The position numbers and the translations under genes were made by a program. This document shows positions 34,826-43,308 of a stretch of 64,000 bases of DNA, one piece after another. This stretch comes from Kribbella amoyensis (GTDB taxonomy: Bacteria > Actinomycetota > Actinomycetes > Propionibacteriales > Kribbellaceae): assembly GCF_007828865.1 (NCBI RefSeq), contig NZ_VIVK01000001.1, positions 496,001-560,000 on the forward strand. Reading direction: 5' to 3'. How positions within the stretch are numbered: position 1 is the stretch's first letter; each line of letters starts with the position of its first letter. The notes beneath the pieces are model-generated. The model saw nothing but the letters and a program-made list of their open reading frames with translations, did no database searches and was not told where the DNA came from.

Positions 34826-36172
34826 TCAGAGCTTGAGGGCGGTGGCGACTGTTTCGGCGAGGGAGTGAGCGATCTCGGTGGCCGCGTCGGAGGACTCCGC
34901 CTCGACCATCACGCGGACCAGCGGTTCGGTCCCGGACGGGCGGAGCAGGACGCGCCCGGTGTCGCCGAGCCGAGCAGTGGCCGCTGCCACCGCGGACTGG
35001 ACGGCCGGGTCGGTCCCCGCGCGGGACTTGTCGACGTCGGGGACGTTGACCAGGACCTGCGGGAGCCGGGTCATGACGCCGGCCAGGTCGCGCAGGCTCT
35101 TGCCCGTCTGGGCCAGCCGGGCCAGCAGCATGACCGCGGTCAGGGTGCCGTCGCCGGTGGTGGCGTGGTCGGACAGGATGACGTGACCGGACTGCTCGCC
35201 GCCGAGCTTGTGCCCGCCGGCCTTCATCGCCTCCAGCACGTACCGGTCGCCGACCTTGGTCTGCTCGACCGCGATCTGCTCCCGGACCATCGCCTGGACG
35301 AAGCCCAGGTTGCTCATCACGGTCGCCACCACGGTGTCGTTGGACAGCCGGCCGCCGTCGCGCATCGCCAGCGCCAGGATCGCGAGGATCTGGTCGCCGT
35401 CGACGAACTCGCCGGTGCTGTCCACCGCCAGGCAGCGGTCGGCGTCACCGTCGAGCGCGATGCCCAGGTCGGCGCCGTGGCCGATCACCTCGCGCCGCAG
35501 TCCCTCCATGTGGGTGGAACCGCAGTCGAGGTTGATGTTCAGGCCGTCCGGCTCCGCGGCGTGCGTGACCACCTCGGCGCCGAGCCGGCGCAGTGCCTCG
35601 GGGGCCGTCCCGGAGGCGGCGCCGTTGGCGCAGTCGATCACGACCTTGAGGCCGTCGAACCGGTTGGGCGACGACCGGACCAGGTGCGAGACATAGGTCT
35701 CGAAGCCCTGCCCGTCGTCGAGCACGCGGCCGACCTTCGCACCGGTCGGGCGCTGCCACTCCTCGCCGACGCGGGCCTCGATCGCGTCCTCGATCACGTC
35801 GTCGAGCTTGATCCCGCCACGGGCCAGGAACTTGATGCCGTTGTCCGGCATCGGGTTGTGGCTGGCGGACAGCATCACACCGAGGTCGGCGCCGGTCGAA
35901 CCGGTCAGGTACGCGACGGCGGGCGTCGGCAGGACGCCGAGCTTGAACACGTCGACGCCGGCGCTGGCCAGACCGGCCACCACGGCAGCTTCCAGGAACT
36001 CTCCACTGGCCCGCGGATCCCGGCCCACAACGGCGCGCGGCCGGTGCCCTTCGAAGGCACCGGCCTCGCCGAGTACGTGAGCTGCCGCGACCGAGAGGTC
36101 GAGCGCCAGCTCAGCGGTCAGGTCCACGTTCGCCAGGCCACGGACACCGTCCGTGCCGAACAAACGCGCCAT
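34826..36172 (-). CDS. glmM: Phosphoglucosamine mutase
   Basis: Converts glucosamine-6-phosphate to glucosamine-1-phosphate for UDP-GlcNAc. 448 residues: [12 protein letters not shown] start, phosphoserine loop SASHNP (Ser 104), metal loop DGDADR, sugar loop around GGEQSGH, and C-terminal phosphate loop [11 protein letters not shown]. It follows rpsI by nine bases, the standard rplM-rpsI-glmM order. glmS is not in the window. Confidence 0.97.
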   Translation of the reverse strand: MARLFGTDGVRGLANVDLTAELALDLSVAAAHVLGEAGAFEGHRPRAVVGRDPRASGEFLEAAVVAGLASAGVDVFKLGVLPTPAVAYLTGSTGADLGVMLSASHNPMPDNGIKFLARGGIKLDDVIEDAIEARVGEEWQRPTGAKVGRVLDDGQGFETYVSHLVRSSPNRFDGLKVVIDCANGAASGTAPEALRRLGAEVVTHAAEPDGLNINLDCGSTHMEGLRREVIGHGADLGIALDGDADRCLAVDSTGEFVDGDQILAILALAMRDGGRLSNDTVVATVMSNLGFVQAMVREQIAVEQTKVGDRYVLEAMKAGGHKLGGEQSGHVILSDHATTGDGTLTAVMLLARLAQTGKSLRDLAGVMTRLPQVLVNVPDVDKSRAGTDPAVQSAVAAATARLGDTGRVLLRPSGTEPLVRVMVEAESSDAATEIAHSLAETVATALKL

Positions 36173-36181
36173 GTCAGATGA

Positions 36182-36703
36182 TCAGCGCTTGCTGTACTGA
36201 GGCGCCTTGCGGGCCTTCTTCAGACCAGCCTTCTTGCGCTCCTTGATCCGCGCGTCGCGGGTGAGCAGACCGGCCTTCTTCAGACCCGGCCGGTTCGCCT
36301 CCTCGTCGGCGGCGTTCAGGCAGCGGGCGACACCCAGCTGCAGCGCACCGGCCTGGCCGGTGATGCCACCGCCGTTGATCCGGGCGATGACGTCGTAGGA
36401 GCCCTCGAGGCCGGCCACGACGAACGGCTCGTTGACGTGCTGCTGGTGCACCTTGTTCGGGAAGTACACGTCCAGCGGCTTGCCGTTGACGGTCCAGTTA
36501 CCCGTGCCCGGGACGAGACGCACGCGCGCCACGGCCTCCTTGCGGCGACCGGTCGCACCGGCCGGGTTGATCACCGCGACGCGGCCCGACTCGGCGCGCT
36601 GCTCCGGAGTGGGGTTGGTCTCGGAGGTGTAGGCGACCGGGCCCTCGTTGTCGATGGGCACCTCGGTGTCGAACTCTTCGGTCTCGGTGGTGATGTCGCT
36701 CAC
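36182..36703 (-). CDS. rpsI: 30S ribosomal protein uS9
   Basis: 173 residues: an acidic 45-residue N-terminal extension typical of actinobacteria, then the S9 core ([18 protein letters not shown]) and the basic tail ending KAPQYSKR that reaches the P-site tRNA. Directly downstream of rplM. Confidence 0.98.
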   Translation of the reverse strand: MSDITTETEEFDTEVPIDNEGPVAYTSETNPTPEQRAESGRVAVINPAGATGRRKEAVARVRLVPGTGNWTVNGKPLDVYFPNKVHQQHVNEPFVVAGLEGSYDVIARINGGGITGQAGALQLGVARCLNAADEEANRPGLKKAGLLTRDARIKERKKAGLKKARKAPQYSKR

Positions 36704-36739
36704 GCTGGAAATCCTCGTTTACCTGGCTCGTCGATCGCT

Positions 36740-37183
36740 CTACTGGGCGATCTGGGTGATCTCGAACGGCTTCGGCTGCTGGGCGCTGTGCGGGTGCTCC
36801 GGACCGGCGTACACCTTCAGCTTGGTGAGCAGCTTCCGGCTGAGACGGTTCTTCGGCAGCATGCCCCAGACAGCCTTCTCGACGGCCTTGCGAGGGTCCT
36901 TGGCCAGGATCTCGCCGATCGGCGTGGCCGTCAGACCACCCGGGTGACCCGAGTGGCGGTACGCCAGCTTGTCCGTGCGCTTGTTGCCGGACAGGGCGAC
37001 CTTGGAGGCGTTGATGACGACGACGAAGTCGCCGCCGTCCACATGCGGTGCGAACGTCGGCTTGTGCTTGCCGCGCAGCAGGGTGGCGATCTGGACGGCG
37101 AGCCGACCGAGCGTGACGTCGGTGGCGTCGATCACGTGCCACTCACGAGTGACGTCAGCAGGCTTCGGGCTGTACGTGCGCAC
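36740..37183 (-). CDS. rplM: 50S ribosomal protein uL13
   Basis: 147 residues from a GTG at 37183 ([20 protein letters not shown]), with the conserved [15 protein letters not shown]-like block (here [16 protein letters not shown]) and [15 protein letters not shown]. The in-frame ATG 126 bases upstream would add residues foreign to the family. Confidence 0.98.
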   Translation of the reverse strand: MRTYSPKPADVTREWHVIDATDVTLGRLAVQIATLLRGKHKPTFAPHVDGGDFVVVINASKVALSGNKRTDKLAYRHSGHPGGLTATPIGEILAKDPRKAVEKAVWGMLPKNRLSRKLLTKLKVYAGPEHPHSAQQPKPFEITQIAQ

Positions 37184-37339
37184 GGTCGTTGACCTTCGTT
37201 TCTCAGAGGTTGACAAAACTGGAGCGTCGGGCGCGGTCCGCCGTGACCGGCAGGGACCTGGAACGCACAACAGCAGCCCAGAATACCGGCCGTCACGCGT
37301 CGGGGTCAAAGTGAGCGTGACCGCCTCCGGGACCCCGGC

Positions 37340-37368
37340 TTGGAAGCCGAGTCCGACCGCACTAGTTT
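37340..37368 (+). promoter_or_regulatory. Candidate citrate synthase promoter
   Basis: TTGGAA (37340-37345), 17 bases, TAGTTT (37363-37368), in the gap between divergent rplM and the citrate synthase gene; leader of about 85 bases. Confidence 0.5.
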
Positions 37369-37459
37369 AGCGGTGAAGATTGAAGTCCGAACCGCGTCCC
37401 GCCGGCTGACGATAACCCTCACTCACCAGGCGATGACGCCAGCTTCCGAAGAGGGCATT

Positions 37460-38746
37460 GTGACCGAACAGTCGCTCACCGTCCGGGACAACCGGACCGG
37501 CAAGGACTACGACCTTGCCATCACCGATGGCACCATCCGTGCCGCCGATCTCAAGCAGATCAGCGCAACCGACGGCGACGGCGGGCTCGCAACCTACGAC
37601 CCCGGCTTCGTCAACACCGCTTCGACCCGGTCGTCCGTCACCTTCATCGACGGCGACAAGGGCATCCTGGAGTACCGCGGGTACCCGATCGAGCAGCTCG
37701 CCGAGCAGTCCAACTACCTCGAGGTCGCGTACCTGCTGGTGAACGGCTCGCTGCCGAACAAGGCGGAGTACGAGGCCTGGGTGCACGACGTGACGTATCA
37801 CACGTTCGTGCACGAGAACCTGAAGACCTTCATGCAGGGCTTCCGGTACGACGCGCACCCGATGGGCATGCTGCTCGCCTCGGTCGGCGCGCTGTCCACG
37901 TTCTACCCCGAGTCGCGGGAGATCTTCGACGAGGAGTCGCGGGCACTGCAGATCCGCCGGCTGATCGCGAAGATGCCGACGCTCGGCGCGTTCTCGTACC
38001 GGCACGCCCAGGGCAAGCCGTACATCTACCCGGACAACGAGCTCAGCTACGCGGCGAACTTCCTCTCCATGCTCTTCAAGATGAGCGAGCCCAAGTACGC
38101 CGCCGACGACCGGCTGGTGCGCGCGCTGGAGATCCTGTTCATCCTGCACGCCGACCACGAGCAGAACGCCTCCACCAACGCCGTCCGGGCGATCGGTTCG
38201 ACCCAGGTCGACCCGTACAGCGCGGTCACCGGTGGCATCGCCGCCCTCTACGGCCCGCTGCACGGCGGCGCCAACGAGGCCGTCCTGAAGATGCTGCGCC
38301 GGATCGGCACCGTCGACAACGTGCCGTCGTTCATCGAGGGCGTGAAGAACGGCGAAGAGCGGCTGATGGGCTTCGGCCACCGGGTCTACAAGAACTACGA
38401 CCCGCGCGCGAAGATCATCAAGAAGGCCGCCGACGACGTGTTCGAGGTGACCGGGATCAACCCGTTGCTGAAGATCGCCGTCGAGCTGGAGAAGATCGCG
38501 CTGGAGGACGAGTACTTCGTCTCCCGCAAGCTCTACCCGAACGTCGACTTCTACTCCGGCCTGATCTACGAGGCGCTGCAGTTCCCGCCGGAGATGTTCA
38601 CCGTGCTGTTCGCGATCCCGCGGACCTCGGGCTGGCTGGCCCAGTGGCTGGAGATGCTGAACGACGGCGACCAGAAGATCGCCCGGCCGAAGCAGATCTA
38701 CACCGGTGCCCGCGGCACCCAGTACGTCCCGATGGGCGACCGCTGA
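37460..38746 (+). CDS. gltA: Type II citrate synthase
   Basis: Condenses oxaloacetate with acetyl-CoA. 428 residues from the GTG at 37460 (VTEQSLTVRDNRTG), preceded by AGAGGG. Family blocks: ILEYRGYPIEQLAE, HADHEQNASTNAVR, GPLHGGANEAV with the first catalytic His, GFGHRVYKNYDPRA with the second, and the catalytic Asp in the region NVDFYSGLIY. The length and the N-terminal beta domain fit the hexameric, NADH-regulated type. Confidence 0.96.
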   Translation: MTEQSLTVRDNRTGKDYDLAITDGTIRAADLKQISATDGDGGLATYDPGFVNTASTRSSVTFIDGDKGILEYRGYPIEQLAEQSNYLEVAYLLVNGSLPNKAEYEAWVHDVTYHTFVHENLKTFMQGFRYDAHPMGMLLASVGALSTFYPESREIFDEESRALQIRRLIAKMPTLGAFSYRHAQGKPYIYPDNELSYAANFLSMLFKMSEPKYAADDRLVRALEILFILHADHEQNASTNAVRAIGSTQVDPYSAVTGGIAALYGPLHGGANEAVLKMLRRIGTVDNVPSFIEGVKNGEERLMGFGHRVYKNYDPRAKIIKKAADDVFEVTGINPLLKIAVELEKIALEDEYFVSRKLYPNVDFYSGLIYEALQFPPEMFTVLFAIPRTSGWLAQWLEMLNDGDQKIARPKQIYTGARGTQYVPMGDR

Positions 38747-38763
38747 CCGCTGCCTGACCTCGG

Positions 38764-38792
38764 ACGGCCTCTCGACAGCGTCGAGGGGCCGT
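38764..38792 (+). terminator. Terminator of the citrate synthase gene
   Basis: Twelve-base stem (ACGGCCTCTCGA with TCGAGGGGCCGT, one G-T pair) and a five-base loop, 18 bases after the stop codon. Confidence 0.75.
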
Positions 38793-38870
38793 TCGCCGTT
38801 CTGGAAGAAATCTTTCCGGCACCATGGTGATGAAGACGACATCCTCCTGAACGCCCCGCAGGAGGTCACC

Positions 38871-39157
38871 ATGCGCTTCGCCCTGCTCCCACTGCCGTTG
38901 TTGCTCCGGCCACTCCCCCGGAGGCCGTATCCCCGGCCGCACCGGCCGCCGTCCCGGCCCAGACCGACGTCCGGGTGGCGATGTGGGACGTCCTCACCGC
39001 GCTCAAGGCGGCGTCGGTGCAGACCACCCGGTGCAACTACAACGTTGCCCCGGGCATCGATATCCGGGTGATGGGCCGGACCGTGCACGACGAGTACCTG
39101 CGCAACTTCTGGCACCTGCGGGACACCTGCCGGGCCAACGGCGGCGTCATCACCTGA
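38871..39157 (+). pseudogene. Small secreted protein with an apparent one-base frameshift
   Basis: A strong ribosome site (AGGAGG) precedes ATG at 38871, which starts a signal-peptide-like MRFALLPLPLLL. That frame then becomes Pro/Arg noise, while the +2 frame continues as APATPPEAVSPAAP, then MWDVLTALKAASVQTTRCNY and a clean C-terminus ending CRANGGVIT at 39157. Adding one base near 38905 (TTGTTGCTCC) would join them into one exported protein of about 95 residues with two cysteines. A real deletion, a sequencing error or programmed slippage cannot be told apart here. I do not recognise the family. Confidence 0.6.
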
Positions 39158-39158
39158 C

Positions 39159-39185
39159 CTGGTTAACGCCGCCCGAATTAACCAG
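39159..39185. promoter_or_regulatory. LacI-type operator upstream of the importer operon
   Basis: CTGGTTAA (39159-39166), eleven bases, TTAACCAG (39178-39185): a perfect inverted repeat. A third half-site, CAGGTTAA, lies at 39213-39220 over the predicted -10 box. Confidence 0.65.
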
Positions 39186-39195
39186 CACCGATGCG

Positions 39196-39223
39196 TTGAC
39201 GCCTTCTGACCACAGGTTAATGC
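39196..39223 (+). promoter_or_regulatory. Leaderless promoter of the lacI-like gene
   Basis: TTGACG (39196-39201), 16 bases, TAATGC (39218-39223). The start point would fall on the ATG at 39231, and there is no Shine-Dalgarno sequence, as expected for a leaderless mRNA. Confidence 0.55.
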
Positions 39224-39230
39224 TTTCACC

Positions 39231-40241
39231 ATGACCCGGGCCCGCATCACCCTCCGCGACGTGGCGGCGGCGGCCGGGGTCTCGGTGGCGACCTGCTCGT
39301 ACGTGCTGAGCGGCCGCGCGGACCGGACCACGCCGTTGCCAGAAGCAACGAGGCGGCGGGTCGAGGAGGCGGCGCGGCAGCTCGGGTACAAGGGCAACAC
39401 GGCCGCCCGGAGCCTGCGCCGGCAGCGCTCCGAGCTGATCGCCCTGGTGTACGCACCGCCGGTCGGGCCCTGGCTGGACCGGCTCACCCTGCAGTGCGAG
39501 GACATCGCCGCCGGGCACGGGTACTCCGTGATCGGCGTGCCGATCCGGCGGCTCGACCGGGCCGCGCAGTCGTTGCGGGTGATCACCCGCGGCCACGTGG
39601 ACGGTGCGATCTTCGCACCCGACCTGGCCGACTTCCTCGACCTGACCGCGGCCCGGCGGTCGACCCGGGCGCTGCTGGCGTTCAGCGAGCATCTCGAGGC
39701 CCCCGGCATCGACATCGTCCGGAACAACGTCCGGGAGGCGGTGGCCGAGGCGACCGCGTACCTGCTGGCGTCCGGCCGGCGGCGGATCGCGTTCCTGTCG
39801 CACGCGCAGACGGTGAACCCGGCGCGCAGCGACCGGTACCAGGGCTACCTGGACGCGCTCGGGGCGGCCGGGGTCGCGATCGACCCGCGGCTGGTCCGGG
39901 CCGGCGCCGCCGCCCGGGAGGACGCGGTGCTCGTCGTCCGCGACCTGCTCGACCTGCCCGACCCGCCGGACGCGCTGGTGTCCGAGTCGGACCGGGGCGC
40001 GTTCGCCGCGTTGCAGGCCGCCGCCGACCGTGGCGTCAAGGTGCCCGACGACCTGGCCGTGATCGGCACCGGCAACACCCGGGAGGCCAGCTACTCCGCG
40101 CCGCCGTTGACCAGCGTCGGCATGTACCAGCTGGACTTCACCGCGATCGTCGAGGCGCTGTTCGCGCGGATCGACGATCCCACGCTGCCGGCCCGGCAGC
40201 TGTCCCTGCCCTGGATCCTGAACCGCCGCCAGTCGGCCTGA
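39231..40241 (+). CDS. LacI-family transcriptional regulator
   Basis: 336 residues. N-terminal LacI headpiece (ITLRDVAAAAGVSVATCSYVLSG) with the hinge helix (NTAARSLRR), then a periplasmic-binding-protein-like effector domain ending with the LacI dimer signature (LTSVGMYQLDFTAIVEALFARI). First gene of an operon with a sugar ABC importer and sulfatase, 42 bases before the binding-protein gene, so it most likely represses its own operon through the GGTTAA repeats. Confidence 0.92.
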   Translation: MTRARITLRDVAAAAGVSVATCSYVLSGRADRTTPLPEATRRRVEEAARQLGYKGNTAARSLRRQRSELIALVYAPPVGPWLDRLTLQCEDIAAGHGYSVIGVPIRRLDRAAQSLRVITRGHVDGAIFAPDLADFLDLTAARRSTRALLAFSEHLEAPGIDIVRNNVREAVAEATAYLLASGRRRIAFLSHAQTVNPARSDRYQGYLDALGAAGVAIDPRLVRAGAAAREDAVLVVRDLLDLPDPPDALVSESDRGAFAALQAAADRGVKVPDDLAVIGTGNTREASYSAPPLTSVGMYQLDFTAIVEALFARIDDPTLPARQLSLPWILNRRQSA

Positions 40242-40283
40242 GGTCCGCGGCCCCCGCACGTCCCCTCACCGAAAGGCTCACCG

Positions 40284-41564
40284 ATGCCCGCCCTCAGCTC
40301 GCTCGACCGCCGGTCCTTCCTGCGCCTCGGTCTCGGCGTCACCGTCCTGGGCGCCGTCGGCACCGGCTGCGCGCCGGCCACGCCGAAGTCCGGCAGCACC
40401 GACTCCCGTACCTTCACGATCTACTGGAACGCCGGCCACGCGTACAAGGCGTACCAGCAGGTGATCGACCAGTTCGGCAAGGATCACGACCTGGTGATGA
40501 ACTGGCAGAAGTTCCAGTGGCCCGACCTGACCACCAAGCTCACCGCGGACTTCCGGTCCGGCAACGTGCCCGACCTGGTCGAGGAGGTCTCGGCCGGCAC
40601 CGGCACCCAGTACGGGCTGGACAGGAACGTGCTCGCCCTGGACGACCTGGCCAAGGCGGATCCCGGCTTCGGGTTCCCGGACGACTTCATCACGGCGGCG
40701 GTGAGCGCGCGGCAGTACGAGGGCAAGACGTACTCGATCCCGCTGCACCTGACCGCGAACGGGCTGCTGTTCTACAACAAGGGGATGCTGTCGGCCGCCG
40801 GGTTCGACCAGCCGCCGGCCACCTGGGAGGAGTTCCTCGAGGTGGCGAAGGCGACCACCAAGGACAAGGTCAGCGGGACCTCGCTGAACTCGGACTTCTC
40901 CTACAGCGCGCCGTTCTACAACCAACAGAACGTTGCCTTTAGCAATGTCTCGGCGAAGCAGTTCCTGGAGCCGGCCGCGGCGGCCCGGGTCGCGCTGCAG
41001 TACATGCAGGACCTGGTCTTCACCCACAAGGTGTCGCCCGCGCCGGTCGCGACGACCGACTACTCCGGGCCGCAGAAGCTCTTCTCGGCCCAGCGGGCCG
41101 CGATGTTCCTGTCCGGGCCGTGGGACATCGGCCCGATCCGGCAGGGCAGCCCGGACATCGACCTCGGCCTGACCGTTCCGCTGACCGGGACGACGCAGTC
41201 CGCCTCGATGGCCGGCGGCGGGCTGATGATCCCGGCGAAGGCGAAGGACCCGAAGCTGTCCTGGGAGCTGATCACCCGGCTCGCCGCGGTCCAGACCGAA
41301 CTGGCCGCGAGCAAGGAGGCCGGGATGTCGATGCCGCGGAAGAGCTGGGCGGCCGACCCGTCGGTGGCGTCCGACCCCGCGATGGGGGTGATCGCCAAGG
41401 CGCTCGCGATCGTGGCCAAGCAGGACGTCGGGCTGTCCGCGAGCGGCAAGGCGGCGCAGATCAACGAGCTCTACAAGAAGGCCTACCAGCAGATCATCAT
41501 CCAGCACGCGCCGGTCGAGGCGACGCTGGCGGACTTCCGCAAGCAGGCCGGAGCGGCCCTGTGA
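40284..41564 (+). CDS. Extracellular sugar-binding lipoprotein of an ABC importer
   Basis: 426 residues. A combined Tat and lipoprotein signal: RRSFLRLGLG followed by lipobox GTGC. Family 1 solute-binding protein: WNAGHAYKAYQQVIDQF, DLVEEVSAG, YSIPLHLTANGLLFYNK and FLSGPWDIG. The ligand is unknown; the operon's sulfatase suggests a sulfated or sulfate-linked glycan breakdown product. Stop overlaps the next start (GTGA). Confidence 0.9.
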   Translation: MPALSSLDRRSFLRLGLGVTVLGAVGTGCAPATPKSGSTDSRTFTIYWNAGHAYKAYQQVIDQFGKDHDLVMNWQKFQWPDLTTKLTADFRSGNVPDLVEEVSAGTGTQYGLDRNVLALDDLAKADPGFGFPDDFITAAVSARQYEGKTYSIPLHLTANGLLFYNKGMLSAAGFDQPPATWEEFLEVAKATTKDKVSGTSLNSDFSYSAPFYNQQNVAFSNVSAKQFLEPAAAARVALQYMQDLVFTHKVSPAPVATTDYSGPQKLFSAQRAAMFLSGPWDIGPIRQGSPDIDLGLTVPLTGTTQSASMAGGGLMIPAKAKDPKLSWELITRLAAVQTELAASKEAGMSMPRKSWAADPSVASDPAMGVIAKALAIVAKQDVGLSASGKAAQINELYKKAYQQIIIQHAPVEATLADFRKQAGAAL

Positions 41565-42418
41565 ACCGTCGCCGGCAGGCGGCCACCGCGTGGCTCTTCC
41601 TCAGCCCGGCGGTGATCTTCTTCGTCCTGCTCTTCTTCCTCCCGATCGGCAACCAGCTGCTCACCGGCCTGTACGACGCGGACGGCGTGAACTTCGTCGG
41701 CCTGGACAACTTCACCCGCGCCCTCGGTGACCCCGAAGTGGTGCACTCGTTCCTGATCACCCTGGGGTACGCCGCGGGCACGCTCGTCGTGGGGACCGCG
41801 GTCGGGCTGGGGCTCGCGGTGATCCTCAACCAGGCGATCCCCGGCCGGACCCTGTTCCGTTCGGTGCTGCTGATCCCGTACCTGACCTCGGTGTCCATCA
41901 TCGGCCTGCTCTGGCGCAACATCCTCGATCCGCAGGTGGGGATCCTGAACCGGCTGCTCGACCAGTTCGGCCTGCCCGGACAGACCTGGCTCAGTACCCA
42001 TCCACTGGCCACCATCGTCGGGATCACGGTCTGGTCCAGCGCCGGGTACACGATGGTGCTCTTCCTGGCCGGTCTGCAGGGCATCCCCGGCCTGTACTAC
42101 GAGGCCGCGCGGATCGACGGGGCCGGACCGTGGCGCCGCTTCTTCTCGATCACGTTGCCGTTGCTCACCCCGACCACCTTGTTCGTCTCGATCATCGGGC
42201 TGATCAGCACCCTGCAGCAGTTCGCGCTGCCGTACATCGTCACCGGTGGCGGCCCGGGCAACGCGACCTCGTTGTACGCGCACCGGTTGTTCCTGGTCGC
42301 GTTCAACGACAACGACTTCGGCTACGCGTCGGCGTTGTCGGTGTTGCTGCTGCTCGTGGTGCTCGTCCTGTCCCTGGTCCAGCTCAAGATCGGAGACCGT
42401 GCCGATGCCGCCCACTAG
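41561..42418 (+). CDS. Sugar ABC transporter permease, MalF type
   Basis: 285 residues with six hydrophobic segments. The EAA loop, which contacts the ATPase, reads YEAARIDGAGPWRRFFSITLP. The GTG at 41561 overlaps the binding-protein stop by four bases; longer frames upstream are shadow sequence. Confidence 0.92.
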   Translation: MNRRRQAATAWLFLSPAVIFFVLLFFLPIGNQLLTGLYDADGVNFVGLDNFTRALGDPEVVHSFLITLGYAAGTLVVGTAVGLGLAVILNQAIPGRTLFRSVLLIPYLTSVSIIGLLWRNILDPQVGILNRLLDQFGLPGQTWLSTHPLATIVGITVWSSAGYTMVLFLAGLQGIPGLYYEAARIDGAGPWRRFFSITLPLLTPTTLFVSIIGLISTLQQFALPYIVTGGGPGNATSLYAHRLFLVAFNDNDFGYASALSVLLLLVVLVLSLVQLKIGDRADAAH

Positions 42419-43271
42419 TTCGCTGCTCCGGGACAGCTCGATCGACCGCGACCGGCTGTTCCCCGGCGACCGCCTCGCGGCGTACGCGCTGCTGGTGATC
42501 CTCGCGCTGGTCACCGTCGTGCCGTTGCTCTACATGATCGTGCTCGCGTTGCAGAGCGACGCCGAGGTGCTGTCCGGCGATCCGGTGCTGTGGCCGGCCG
42601 ATCCGCAGTGGGGCAACTTCACCCGATTGTTCGACGCGGCGCCGTTCGGCCGGTTCTTCCTGAACAGCTTCGTGATGGCCGGTGCGATCACGATCGCGCA
42701 CCTGGTCTTCGACCCGCTGATCGGCTACGTCTTCGCCAAGATGGAGTTCCCCGGCAAGCGGATCGCCTTCGTCGCGGTGCTGTCGACACTGATGGTGCCG
42801 TTCTTCGTCCGGATGCTGCCGATCTACGCGATCTTCTCCAACCTGGGCTGGATCGACTCCTACCAGGGCCTGATCGTGCCGTTCCTGATGGATGCCTACG
42901 GCATCTTCCTGATGCGGCAGTTCATCCGGCCGCTGCCGAACGAGCTGATCGAGGCGGCCCGGGTGGACGGCGCCTCCGAGTTCGGCATCTACCTGCGGGT
43001 CATCCTGCCGCAGCTCAAGCCCGCGCTCGCCGTGCTCAGCCTGTTCACCTTCGTCTTCCAGTGGAACGAGTTCCTCTGGCCGTTGATCGCCACCAGCCGG
43101 ACCGAGATGCGCACCCTGCCGATCGGCCTGACGCTGTTCAACCAGGAGTACTTCACCCAGTGGAACCTGACCGCCGCCGGGGCCTTGATCCTCTTCCTGC
43201 CGACCGCGCTGTTCTTCGTGATCACGCAGAAGTTCCTGGTCGAGGGCATCACCCTGTCGGGGCTCAAGTGA
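42405..43271 (+). CDS. Sugar ABC transporter permease, MalG type
   Basis: 288 residues, six hydrophobic segments, EAA loop IEAARVDGASEFGIYLRVILP. The ATG at 42405 follows GGAG by nine bases and overlaps the end of the first permease gene by 14 bases. No ATPase gene follows, so a shared MsmK-like ATPase elsewhere in the genome must energise the pair. Confidence 0.92.
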   Translation: MPPTSSLLRDSSIDRDRLFPGDRLAAYALLVILALVTVVPLLYMIVLALQSDAEVLSGDPVLWPADPQWGNFTRLFDAAPFGRFFLNSFVMAGAITIAHLVFDPLIGYVFAKMEFPGKRIAFVAVLSTLMVPFFVRMLPIYAIFSNLGWIDSYQGLIVPFLMDAYGIFLMRQFIRPLPNELIEAARVDGASEFGIYLRVILPQLKPALAVLSLFTFVFQWNEFLWPLIATSRTEMRTLPIGLTLFNQEYFTQWNLTAAGALILFLPTALFFVITQKFLVEGITLSGLK

Positions 43272-43308
43272 CCGCCCGCCCGTCTGTCCCATGGCTAGGA
43301 GCCGCCCG

